In this document: piece by piece, positions 1 to 6,690 of the stretch
How positions within the stretch are numbered: the first letter of the stretch is position 1
Layout: every line of letters starts with the position of its first letter
Assembly (NCBI GenBank): GCA_937880845.1
Contig: CALFLL010000037.1
Coordinates: forward strand, 1 to 19,874
DNA: 19,874 bases
Direction of reading: 5' to 3'
Source: an uncultured Drancourtella sp.
Lineage (GTDB): Bacteria; Bacillota; Clostridia; Lachnospirales; Lachnospiraceae
Translations under genes and position numbers: made by a program
The notes under the pieces: generated by a model
What the model saw: the letters and a program-made list of their open reading frames with translations, nothing else
Told to the model about the DNA's origin: nothing
Database searches by the model: none

Positions 1-734
1 TCTTTTTTGTATGTTCCTGCCACCGGATGCTGGAAACGTGTCGGGTTTGTAGAGTTACCTGTGATGGATACATCTACTCCTTCTTTCCACATGATTGCTA
101 CACCTTCACGAACATCGTTTGCTCCGTAGCAGTTAACTTTGGAGCGAAGTCCGTCAGAATATGCTGTACGGGATACTTCTTTTAATTCTCCTGTGTAATA
201 GTCATATTCTGTCTGAACATATGTGAAACCATTGATTCTGGAAATAATCTTTGCAGCATCTTTTCCAAGACCGTTTAAGATAACACGTAATGGTTTTTTA
301 CGTACTTTGTTTGCTTTTTCTGCAATACCGATAGCACCTTCTGCCGCTGCGAAAGATTCATGACCTGCAAGAAATGCAAAACAGTCTGTATCTTCTTCCA
401 GAAGCATTTTTCCAAGGTTACCGTGTCCAAGCCCTACTTTTCTCTGATCTGCAACAGATCCCGGGATACAGAAAGCCTGAAGTCCTTCACCGATTGCTGC
501 TGCTGCATCTGCTGCTCTTGTGCATCCTTTTTTGATTGCAATGGCAGCACCTACGATGTATGCCCAACATGCGTTTTCAAAACAGATCGGCTGAATGCCC
601 TTTACCTGATTGTAAACATCTAATCCGGCATCTTTTGTGATTTTTTCTGCTTCTTCGATAGAAGCGATTCCGTAGCTGTTTAATACAGCATTGATTTTAT
701 CAATTCGTCTTTCATATGATTCAAATAAAGCCAT
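1..734 (-). CDS. GGGtGRT-family protein, N-terminal 244 codons (gene runs off the window)
   Basis: The start codon is at 734, behind a perfect AGGAGG at about 743-748, and the frame stays open to the window edge, so the C-terminus is missing. The protein begins MALFESYERRIDKINAVLN and continues with Gly/Ala-rich segments, including CIPGSVADQRKVGLGHGNLG around residues 89-108 and SITGNSTNPTRFQHPVAGTY near the edge. I recognise it from memory as the roughly 330-residue protein family named GGGtGRT. The name-giving motif is not in the visible part and should lie beyond the window. Members of this family usually sit beside an IscU-like scaffold gene, as here: the upstream gene ends 20 bp before this start, so the two are probably co-transcribed. 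No signal peptide or membrane segment is visible. The molecular function of the family is not known to me; a role with Fe-S or other metal cofactors is inferred only from the neighbour. Confidence 0.7.
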   Translation of the reverse strand, partial: MALFESYERRIDKINAVLNSYGIASIEEAEKITKDAGLDVYNQVKGIQPICFENACWAYIVGAAIAIKKGCTRAADAAAAIGEGLQAFCIPGSVADQRKVGLGHGNLGKMLLEEDTDCFAFLAGHESFAAAEGAIGIAEKANKVRKKPLRVILNGLGKDAAKIISRINGFTYVQTEYDYYTGELKEVSRTAYSDGLRSKVNCYGANDVREGVAIMWKEGVDVSITGNSTNPTRFQHPVAGTYKK

Positions 735-754
735 TTCTAAAGTCCTCCTCTCGT

Positions 755-1447
755 CTATTCCTGTCTTGGGTCGATGATCTTCACTGCATCATCCACACGT
801 CCATACTGTCCCTGTGCTTTTTCCCATGCTTCGTTCGGTGTATCACCTTTTTTGATGAAATCTGTGAATTTTCCAAGGCTTACAAATTTGTATCCGATGA
901 TTTCATTGTTTTCATCTAATGCGATTCCCGTTACATAGCCTTCTGCCATTTCCAGATAACGTGGTCCTTTTGCAAGTGTTCCATACATTGTACCAACCTG
1001 AGAACGAAGACCTTTTCCCAAATCTTCCAGTCCTGCTCCGATCGGAAGTCCGTCTTCAGAAAATGCGCTCTGTGTACGTCCGTAAACGATCTGTAAGAAT
1101 AATTCTCTCATTGCTGTATTGATTGCATCACAAACAAGGTCTGTGTTTAATGCTTCGAGAATTGTTTTTCCAGGTAAAATTTCAGAAGCCATTGCTGCAG
1201 AATGTGTCATACCTGAGCATCCGATCGTTTCAACCAGTGCTTCCTGGATAATTCCGTCTTTTACATTTAATGTAAGTTTGCATGTTCCCTGCTGCGGAGC
1301 ACACCAGCCTACACCATGTGTTAAACCGGAAATATCTTTAATTTCTTTTGCCTGTACCCATTTTGCTTCTTCTGGGATTGGAGCTGGTCCATGATTTGCA
1401 CCCTGTGCTACTGGACACATCATTTGTACTTCATGTGAATAAATCAT
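755..1447 (-). CDS. IscU/NifU-like iron-sulfur cluster assembly scaffold protein
   Basis: This 230-residue cytoplasmic protein resembles IscU/NifU N-terminal scaffolds, which hold a nascent Fe-S cluster before transfer. The clearest motif is ETIGCSGMTHSAAMASEI (Cys77), which matches the family's GC-x-x-S region. Other cysteines are C11, C49, C56 and C106. It is longer than a classical IscU (about 130 residues), with an extra C-terminal part from about residue 120 containing GRTQSAFSEDGLPIGAGLEDLG. That fits the Clostridia-specific form found next to GGGtGRT proteins. A TTG six codons upstream could also open the frame, but the ATG at 1447 is preferred: AAAGGAG lies upstream of it at normal spacing and overlaps the TTG. 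The GGGtGRT gene follows 20 bp downstream. No cysteine desulfurase gene lies in the window. The fold assignment is fairly secure; the exact cluster and client proteins are unknown. Confidence 0.8.
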   Translation of the reverse strand: MIYSHEVQMMCPVAQGANHGPAPIPEEAKWVQAKEIKDISGLTHGVGWCAPQQGTCKLTLNVKDGIIQEALVETIGCSGMTHSAAMASEILPGKTILEALNTDLVCDAINTAMRELFLQIVYGRTQSAFSEDGLPIGAGLEDLGKGLRSQVGTMYGTLAKGPRYLEMAEGYVTGIALDENNEIIGYKFVSLGKFTDFIKKGDTPNEAWEKAQGQYGRVDDAVKIIDPRQE

Positions 1448-1517
1448 CTCAAGGACTCCTTTCAACTATATGTAATCTCTCTTTTGGGCACATTAACCTG
1501 TACCCATGTCCGGCTTC

Positions 1518-1546
1518 ATTTTCTCATAAATTTATCTTTTCGTCAA
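1518..1546 (-). promoter_or_regulatory. Candidate sigma-A promoter of the scaffold/GGGtGRT pair
   Basis: On the minus strand TTGACG (1541-1546) is followed after exactly 17 bp by GAAAAT (1518-1523). The -35 box matches five of six consensus bases; the -10 box is weaker. It lies in the 136-bp gap between cinA and the scaffold gene and predicts a start about 65 nt upstream of the start codon at 1447. No terminator hairpin with a T-run is visible after cinA, so read-through from the housekeeping operon is also possible. Confidence 0.4.
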
Positions 1547-1583
1547 TCGGCTTCTTACACAAAACATTTGCTTTTTCTGCGGA

Positions 1584-2846
1584 TCATACATACAAAAGTG
1601 CTTGTCTTAACATTGTCAGCCCTTTTGCAACCGCATATTCCCGGTTTTTGGCCCTGTTCCCCGTAAAGCAAAAACGTTCTACGGTCGTTTTTCCTTTGAC
1701 CGTACATCCTATATATACAAGCCCTACCGGCTTTTCAGGTGTCCCGCCTCCCGGTCCTGCAATTCCGGTCACCGCGATAGAGGCGTCTGCTTTTGTTGCC
1801 TTGCATGCCCCTTCTGCCATGGCTTTTGCTGTCTGTTCGCTGACTGCACCATAACATTCCAGTATTTCATGGGGAACTCCGAGGATTTTTTCCTTTGCCT
1901 CATTGGAATAGGTGATATGTGCTTCCTCAAGCACATCGGATGCCCCCGGCACATTGACAATTTTTCCGCACAGAAGTCCTCCTGTACAAGATTCCGCTGT
2001 TGTCACCTTCATCTTCTTTTCTTGAAGCAGTTCCACAACGCTTTGTTCCAGTGTTACCTCTTCTTTTGTTGTGTAGAGTGTATCACCAAATCGTTTTTTC
2101 AGTTCCTCTATCATGGGTTTCATAAGAGTTTCTGCCGTCTGTTCATCTTTTGCTCTGGCAGTCACCCTGAAATGGACTTCTCCTGTTTTGGCATAAGGAG
2201 CCAGGGTAGGATTGGTCTGAGTATCCATCAGATCTGCCACCATGGTTTCTGCCTTGCTCTCCCCGATGGAACAGATTTTCACCATTTTGGAATAAATGCC
2301 TTCCGGCTGCAGTCCGCCTATATATGGTGCAATCTGCTTTTCAAACATTGGAATACATTCGTTTGGAGGCCCCGGAATAAGAATGGCCTGTTTTCCTTCA
2401 AACTCTCCCCCTTTTTCCCCTGTAATGATAAGCCCCGGTGCCGTACCGTTCTCGTTGTCGATCACTTTGGCTCCTTCCGGAACAAGAGCCTGCTTCCAGT
2501 TATTTTCCGTTATTTTCTCCGGAGAATGCATCCGGGTAAAAAATTCCATGATCCGCTCTTTTGTATGGGCATCTTCATATAATTTTCTTCCCAATACTTT
2601 TGCCGTCACTTCTTTTGTCAAGTCGTCTTTTGTTGGTCCAAGACCCCCTGTAAGGATCACAATGTCAGAACGACCAAGCGCCCGGCGTATCGTGTCTTCC
2701 ATACGTGCTTCATTATCTCCTACCACACTTTGGTGATATAAAGACAAACCTAGCAGAGCACACTTCTCTGCTAGGTAAGCTGCGTTGGTATTGACGATAT
2801 TGCCGAGCAAAATCTCCGTTCCTACAGAAATCAGCTCTGCAACCAT
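1584..2846 (-). CDS. cinA: CinA-family nicotinamide-nucleotide amidohydrolase / competence-damage protein A
   Basis: The protein is 420 residues, the usual full length of two-domain CinA. The N-terminal domain (about 1-170) is of the MoeA/MogA-like molybdopterin-binding fold, with SVGTEILLGNIVNTNAAYLA at the start and LTGGLGPTKDDLTKEV near residue 65. The C-terminal domain (about 260-420) is the PncC-like deamidase, with TTAESCTGGLLCGKIVNVPG and later VTGIAGPGGGTPEKPVGLVY. In characterised homologues these domains hydrolyse ADP-ribose-type compounds and deamidate nicotinamide mononucleotide for NAD salvage. In some Firmicutes CinA is also linked to competence with RecA, but no recA follows here. 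The start is supported by GGGAGG eight bases upstream. The start codon is one base past the pgsA stop, so translation is probably coupled. It is the last gene of the operon. Confidence 0.93.
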   Translation of the reverse strand: MVAELISVGTEILLGNIVNTNAAYLAEKCALLGLSLYHQSVVGDNEARMEDTIRRALGRSDIVILTGGLGPTKDDLTKEVTAKVLGRKLYEDAHTKERIMEFFTRMHSPEKITENNWKQALVPEGAKVIDNENGTAPGLIITGEKGGEFEGKQAILIPGPPNECIPMFEKQIAPYIGGLQPEGIYSKMVKICSIGESKAETMVADLMDTQTNPTLAPYAKTGEVHFRVTARAKDEQTAETLMKPMIEELKKRFGDTLYTTKEEVTLEQSVVELLQEKKMKVTTAESCTGGLLCGKIVNVPGASDVLEEAHITYSNEAKEKILGVPHEILECYGAVSEQTAKAMAEGACKATKADASIAVTGIAGPGGGTPEKPVGLVYIGCTVKGKTTVERFCFTGNRAKNREYAVAKGLTMLRQALLYV

Positions 2847-2847
2847 C

Positions 2848-3393
2848 TTACATACCTCCCTTTGTCAAGACTTCTTTGTTTTTTGCAATATAATCAATGA
2901 GAGAAACAACCGTCAGAATCAATGCAAGGTAAATGAGGATTGTTTCAATCATATTTGCCGCTGCTCCTGGTAAATCCAAAATCAAGAATATGATCATGAA
3001 CATCTGGGAAACCGTCTTAAACTTGCCCCAGTAGCTTGCAGCGATCACGATACCGCTGTCTGATGCAACAAGTCGGAACCCGCTGATGATAAATTCACGG
3101 CTAATGATCACGATTACGATCCAGGCCGGGATTTTTCCCATCGGAATCAGACAAATCATGGCAGAACCTACCAGCAGTTTATCCGCAAGAGGATCCATAA
3201 ATTTTCCGAAATTTGTTACAAGATTATATTTTCTGGCAATCTTTCCGTCCAGCATATCCGTAAGGCTGGCTACGCAGAAAATCACAAGGGCAATATAATT
3301 ACTGTAATCTCCTCCCAGGTCTGTAAGCATAAATACGACGAAAAACGGGATCATGATCACACGCAGTACAGTTAATTTATTTGGCAGATTCAT
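2848..3393 (-). CDS. pgsA: CDP-diacylglycerol--glycerol-3-phosphate 3-phosphatidyltransferase
   Basis: PgsA makes phosphatidylglycerol phosphate from CDP-diacylglycerol and glycerol-3-phosphate in the membrane, the committed step to phosphatidylglycerol and cardiolipin. The 181-residue product carries the complete CDP-alcohol phosphatidyltransferase signature at residues 46-71: D46, D49-G50, A53-R54, G63, D67 and D71, inside DMLDGKIARKYNLVTNFGKF and the following DPLAD. Several hydrophobic segments (about 9-24, 33-45, 75-100, 125-145, 150-170) fit a small polytopic enzyme. The start codon directly abuts the rimO stop with no spacer, and an AGGAG lies inside the end of rimO, so the two are probably translationally coupled. 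Placement between rimO and cinA is common in Clostridia. Confidence 0.95.
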   Translation of the reverse strand: MNLPNKLTVLRVIMIPFFVVFMLTDLGGDYSNYIALVIFCVASLTDMLDGKIARKYNLVTNFGKFMDPLADKLLVGSAMICLIPMGKIPAWIVIVIISREFIISGFRLVASDSGIVIAASYWGKFKTVSQMFMIIFLILDLPGAAANMIETILIYLALILTVVSLIDYIAKNKEVLTKGGM

Positions 3394-4716
3394 TTACATC
3401 AACTCTCCTATCAAATCATATTCACATGCACCTGTCACTTTTACTTTTGCAAAATCACCGGACATAAGCTCTGCATCTGTATTGACAAAGATCAGCCCGT
3501 CTACATTCGGTGCGTCTTTATAAGTTCTTCCTACATAAGCATTTTCATCTGCTACTTTTCCCTCAATCATGACAAGCACTTCTTTTCCAATCATATCTTC
3601 TGCCTGGTCAAACGCAATCTCCTGCTGCAGTTCCATGATTTCCGCCTGTCTTTCTTCCTTCACTTCTTCTTTGATCTGATCCGGCATGGAAGCCGCCGGA
3701 GTATCTTCTTCCGGAGAATAAGTAAATACACCAAGTCGGTCAAATTCCATCTCATCCACAAAATCCATCAGCTCTTCATGCTGCTCCTGTGTTTCCCCCG
3801 GAAATCCGGTGATCAACGTCGTTCTGAGTGTGATATCCGGGATTTCTTCTCTGAGCCTTGAAATAATATGGATCAATTCTTCCCTGGATGTCTTTCTTCC
3901 CATACGCTTTAAGATATCGTTGCTTGCGTGCTGTATCGGGAGATCCAGATAATGACAGATCTTTGGTTCTTCCTTTATGGTCTGGATCAGTTCTTCTGTA
4001 ATTTCTTCCGGATAGCAGTATAAAATACGAATCCACCGAATTCCGGATATCTCACAAAGTTTATGAAGCAGTTCCGGAAGTTTCTTTTCCCCGTAAATAT
4101 CTTTTCCGTATAAAGTCGTTTCCTGTGCAACCAGGATCAGTTCTTTTACGCCGTCATCTGCAAGCTGCCGTGCTTCTTTTAACAGACGCTCCATCGGTAC
4201 ACTTCGGAAATTTCCTCTGATCTTCGGAATGATACAATAGGTACAGTGCTTGTCACATCCTTCTGCAATCTTTAAGTATGCATAGTGACCTCCTGTGGTA
4301 ACAAGACGGTGTGCATCTACAACCGGAAGTTCATCCAGTGATTCCATTTTCATATAGTGGTGGCCTTTCAGTGCTTCCTCTACGGCATCCAGGATATGGT
4401 CATACGATGCCGTCCCAAGGACTGCATCCACTTCCGGGATTTCCTTCATCACTTCATCCTTATAACGTTCCGCCATACATCCTGTTACGATCAGTGCCTT
4501 TAGATTGCCGGAATGTTTATATTCTGCCATCTGAAGGATGGTTTCAATACTTTCTTCTTTGGCGTCATGGATAAAGCAGCATGTATTTACAATGATGATA
4601 TCCGCTTCTTCTTCCAATTCTACCATCTGATATCCTCGGGAAGCCAGCATCCCCAGCATTGCTTCGGAATCTGCCAGGTTCTTGTCGCATCCCAGCGAAA
4701 CAAATAAAATATTCAT
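3394..4716 (-). CDS. rimO: Ribosomal protein uS12 methylthiotransferase RimO
   Basis: RimO is a radical SAM enzyme that adds a methylthio group to a conserved aspartate of ribosomal protein S12. The 440-residue protein has the three-part layout of the MiaB/RimO family. The N-terminal UPF0004 domain has cluster cysteines C10 (SLGCDKNLADSE), C46 (NTCCF) and C80 (VTGCMAERY). The radical SAM core has CxxxCxxC at C154, C158 and C161 (EGCDKHCTYC). A C-terminal TRAM domain runs from about residue 375. The opening SLGCDKNLADSE and the GCDKHCTYCIIP context favour RimO over MiaB, which typically reads GCQMN. The start has AGGAG seven bases upstream. It follows rpoZ by 72 bp and abuts pgsA. Confidence 0.95.
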   Translation of the reverse strand: MNILFVSLGCDKNLADSEAMLGMLASRGYQMVELEEEADIIIVNTCCFIHDAKEESIETILQMAEYKHSGNLKALIVTGCMAERYKDEVMKEIPEVDAVLGTASYDHILDAVEEALKGHHYMKMESLDELPVVDAHRLVTTGGHYAYLKIAEGCDKHCTYCIIPKIRGNFRSVPMERLLKEARQLADDGVKELILVAQETTLYGKDIYGEKKLPELLHKLCEISGIRWIRILYCYPEEITEELIQTIKEEPKICHYLDLPIQHASNDILKRMGRKTSREELIHIISRLREEIPDITLRTTLITGFPGETQEQHEELMDFVDEMEFDRLGVFTYSPEEDTPAASMPDQIKEEVKEERQAEIMELQQEIAFDQAEDMIGKEVLVMIEGKVADENAYVGRTYKDAPNVDGLIFVNTDAELMSGDFAKVKVTGACEYDLIGELM

Positions 4717-4738
4717 TCATTTTCTCCTAACATTTCAT

Positions 4739-4771
4739 AAGGCAGATACTTGAATTCAAAGCACCTGCCTT
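4739..4771. other. Hairpin-forming inverted repeat in the rpoZ-rimO gap
   Basis: AAGGCAG (4739-4745) and CTGCCTT (4765-4771) form a 7-bp stem that encloses a second near-palindrome centred on TTGAATTCAA (4750-4759). A T-rich tail (TTTTATTT) follows only on the plus strand, opposite to the surrounding genes, so it is not a standard terminator of rpoZ. In the sense direction the hairpin sits just before the rimO ribosome binding site and could act as an RNA-processing or stability element. Confidence 0.45.
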
Positions 4772-4788
4772 TTATTTCATACTCTGTT

Positions 4789-5031
4789 CTATTCTTCGGA
4801 GTCTTCTCCGAGCACTTTTAATTTCCCGCTGTTCATTTCTTCAACTGCAATGGAAAGAGGCTTTTCACCGTCTTTCACCGGAACAAGCGGTTCCGCATGG
4901 TCAATGAGCTGTCTCGCTCTTTTTGCAGTTGCAAGCACGATAGAATAACGGCTGTTTACAATCTTTGTATCGCCTTCTTCTACGTCCTGGTTTACTACTT
5001 TCATTAAATCTGTGTAAGATGGATGCAGCAT
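4789..5031 (-). CDS. rpoZ: DNA-directed RNA polymerase subunit omega
   Basis: Omega is the small subunit that wraps the C-terminal part of beta-prime and helps RNA polymerase assemble. The product is 80 residues with the typical core NSRYSIVLATAKRARQLID (about residues 26-44) and a downstream KPLSIAVEEMNSGKLKV segment, as in Clostridia omega proteins, followed by a short acidic tail. Two stacked AAGGAG/AAGGAG-like sites precede the ATG. Its place between gmk (23 bp upstream) and rimO follows the widely conserved yicC-gmk-rpoZ order. The short length is normal for this family in Lachnospiraceae. Confidence 0.92.
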   Translation of the reverse strand: MLHPSYTDLMKVVNQDVEEGDTKIVNSRYSIVLATAKRARQLIDHAEPLVPVKDGEKPLSIAVEEMNSGKLKVLGEDSEE

Positions 5032-5054
5032 GGTACTCCTTCTCCTTTCAATCT

Positions 5055-5678
5055 CTACAATTTGTGTAATTCATCTCTGATTCTGGCAATCAGTTCTGTG
5101 CTGTTTGCCACGGTTTTTTTTTCACTTTGAATGACACTGTGAAGTTCATCCACGCAAACTTCCAGTTCATCGTTCACGATCAGATAATCATAGGATTCAA
5201 TCCCCTCTGCTTCTTCTTTTGCACGGGAAAGTCTGCTCTCTATGACATCCATTGTTTCCGTTCCTCTTCCGATCAGCCGGTTTCTAAGTTCCTCTGCACT
5301 CGGAGGAGTAATAAAGATGAGCAACGTATCCGGGAACTTTTCTTTTACTTTCAATGCGCCTTGAATCTCAATCTCAAGGATCACATCTTTTCCTGCCATC
5401 CGCTGCTCTTCTACATAAGCGCGCGGCGTCCCATAATAATTGTCAACGTATCTAGCATACTCTATTAATTCATCTTGTGCAATCATTTTTTCAAATTCTT
5501 CTGTTTCTTTGAAAAAATACTCTCTTCCGTCTTGTTCTCCCTGCCTTGGTTTTCTTGTGGTTGCAGAAACAGAAAGCGCATAGTTGTCATACTTTTCCAA
5601 CAGACGCTTCATAACGGTTCCTTTTCCTGCTCCGGAAAATCCGGATAAAACGATTAAGCTTCCCTTTTGTGTTTCCAT
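5055..5678 (-). CDS. gmk: Guanylate kinase
   Basis: Gmk phosphorylates GMP to GDP with ATP in the cytoplasm, an essential step of guanine nucleotide supply. From the chosen start the protein is 207 residues, the normal family size. It has the P-loop GFSGAGKG at residues 13-20, the GMP-binding segment SATTRKPRQGEQDGREYFF, and the lid/core motif EIEIQGALKVKEKFP. A GTG five codons upstream (5693) could also start the frame. The ATG at 5678 is preferred because AGAGGA sits at good distance before it and because METQKGSLIVLSG gives the usual short leader before the P-loop. It lies 21 bp downstream of yicC and 23 bp upstream of rpoZ. Confidence 0.94.
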   Translation of the reverse strand: METQKGSLIVLSGFSGAGKGTVMKRLLEKYDNYALSVSATTRKPRQGEQDGREYFFKETEEFEKMIAQDELIEYARYVDNYYGTPRAYVEEQRMAGKDVILEIEIQGALKVKEKFPDTLLIFITPPSAEELRNRLIGRGTETMDVIESRLSRAKEEAEGIESYDYLIVNDELEVCVDELHSVIQSEKKTVANSTELIARIRDELHKL

Positions 5679-5699
5679 TCTTCTTCCTCTCACTTCTTT

Positions 5700-6578
5700 T
5701 TATTCGATATTCTGGATCTGCTCACGTACTTTTTCAATCTCTGTCTTCAGTTCGATGGCGTAATTGGATACTTCCAGATCGTTTGCCTTTGAAAGAATCG
5801 TATTGGCCTCTCTGTTCATCTCCTGAGCAATAAAATCAAGCTTTCGGCCGATTCCTTCCTTTGCTTCAAGCGTAGATTTCATATGGTCGATATGACTCTT
5901 TAAACGCACGATTTCTTCATCCGTACAAATCTTGTCTGCAAAAAGGATAACTTCTGCCGCAATCCTGCTTTCCTCAATCTGCGTATCCGAAAGGAGTTCT
6001 TTTACCTTGTCTTCCAGCTTCTTCCTGTACTCTGCCACGATCTGAGGGGAACGCTCTTCAATCAGCCCTACCACTTTTCCCATCTGATCCAGCTTTTCAA
6101 GCAGGTCTTCCCGAAGCTTACATCCTTCCGCTTCTCTTGTCTGTACAAATTGCGTGAAAGCACCGCAAAGTGCCTGCTTTAATCCATTCCATAACTCTTC
6201 TTCGTCTACGGTCTGTTCTTCCATCGTAAAAATTTCCGGATACCGTGACAATGTAGAAATGCGGATATCATTCTCAAGCCCAAATCGCTCTTCCATCTGT
6301 TTAAAATATCCAAGGTACTCTGCCGCCAGTGATTCATTATATTTTAAAGATGCCTGCCCTTCTGACTGATCTTCATATGCAATAAAAATATCAACTTTTC
6401 CTCTCTGTGCATACTCTTTTAAGAGATTTCTGATCTGAGTTTCGAAAAAGTTTAATTTTTTCGGCATACGGATGTTCACATCCAGGTAGCGATGATTCAC
6501 GCCTTTCATTTCTACCGTATATTTCTTATCTCCGTTTTGAATTTCACATCGGCCGAAGCCTGTCATACTTCTAATCAT
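5700..6578 (-). CDS. YicC/YloC-family endoribonuclease
   Basis: The product has 292 residues, the normal YicC length. It opens with the family signature MIRSMTGFGR, followed by EMKGVNHRYLDVNIRMPK, and ends with the DUF1732-type C-terminal domain containing GRKLDFIAQEMNREANTI and SNYAIELKTEIEKVREQIQN. YicC (E. coli) and YloC (B. subtilis) have been described as endoribonucleases that influence RNA turnover; the substrate here is unknown. The middle is strongly alpha-helical. GAGGAAGG precedes the ATG. It is the first gene of the operon running through gmk, rpoZ, rimO, pgsA and cinA, and is transcribed from the promoter at 6617-6645, divergently from the NFACT gene. Confidence 0.93.
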   Translation of the reverse strand: MIRSMTGFGRCEIQNGDKKYTVEMKGVNHRYLDVNIRMPKKLNFFETQIRNLLKEYAQRGKVDIFIAYEDQSEGQASLKYNESLAAEYLGYFKQMEERFGLENDIRISTLSRYPEIFTMEEQTVDEEELWNGLKQALCGAFTQFVQTREAEGCKLREDLLEKLDQMGKVVGLIEERSPQIVAEYRKKLEDKVKELLSDTQIEESRIAAEVILFADKICTDEEIVRLKSHIDHMKSTLEAKEGIGRKLDFIAQEMNREANTILSKANDLEVSNYAIELKTEIEKVREQIQNIE

Positions 6579-6616
6579 TGTACCTTCCTCTATCTGGTTT
6601 ATTTTTACTGATTTTT

Positions 6617-6645
6617 ATTATAATTGATTTAAAAATCAACGTCAA
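6617..6645 (-). promoter_or_regulatory. Near-consensus sigma-A promoter of the yicC operon
   Basis: On the minus strand TTGACG (6640-6645) and TATAAT (6617-6622) are separated by exactly 17 bp, so eleven of twelve bases fit the consensus. The predicted start is about 30 nt before the yicC ATG. It should drive yicC-gmk-rpoZ-rimO-pgsA-cinA, because no other strong promoter or terminator is visible inside that run. Confidence 0.75.
6624..6639. promoter_or_regulatory. Inverted repeat inside the divergent promoter region (possible operator)
   Basis: TTGATTT-AA-AAATCAA is a perfect inverted repeat with 7-base arms. It fills almost the whole 17-bp spacer of the yicC promoter and reaches into the expected -35 area of the opposite NFACT promoter. 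A protein bound here could affect both directions, but AT-rich palindromes also occur by chance. Confidence 0.4.
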
Positions 6646-6657
6646 CTGTGTTATACT
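6628..6657 (+). promoter_or_regulatory. Candidate promoter of the NFACT/rqcH gene
   Basis: TATACT (6652-6657) is a good -10 box about 34 bp before the ATG at 6691. The -35 region is poor: TTTAAA (6628-6633) at 18 bp is the best candidate. The -10 box is more certain than the -35 box. Confidence 0.45.
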
Positions 6658-6690
6658 ATAAAACAGACCAAAACAAAGGAGTTAAAGATT

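Noticed and set aside
1348..1854. Plus-strand open frame of 168 codons opposite the scaffold gene and the end of cinA
   Set aside because: It lies antisense to two well-supported genes, has no sensible ribosome binding site and shows Ser/Phe/Leu-rich composition typical of a reverse-frame shadow.
1869..2582. Plus-strand open frame of 237 codons opposite cinA
   Set aside because: It is rich in Cys, Phe and His and lies wholly antisense to the conserved CinA sequence, so it is a shadow.
4739..4771. Intrinsic terminator of rpoZ
   Set aside because: The T-run follows only on the plus strand while rpoZ and rimO are on the minus strand.
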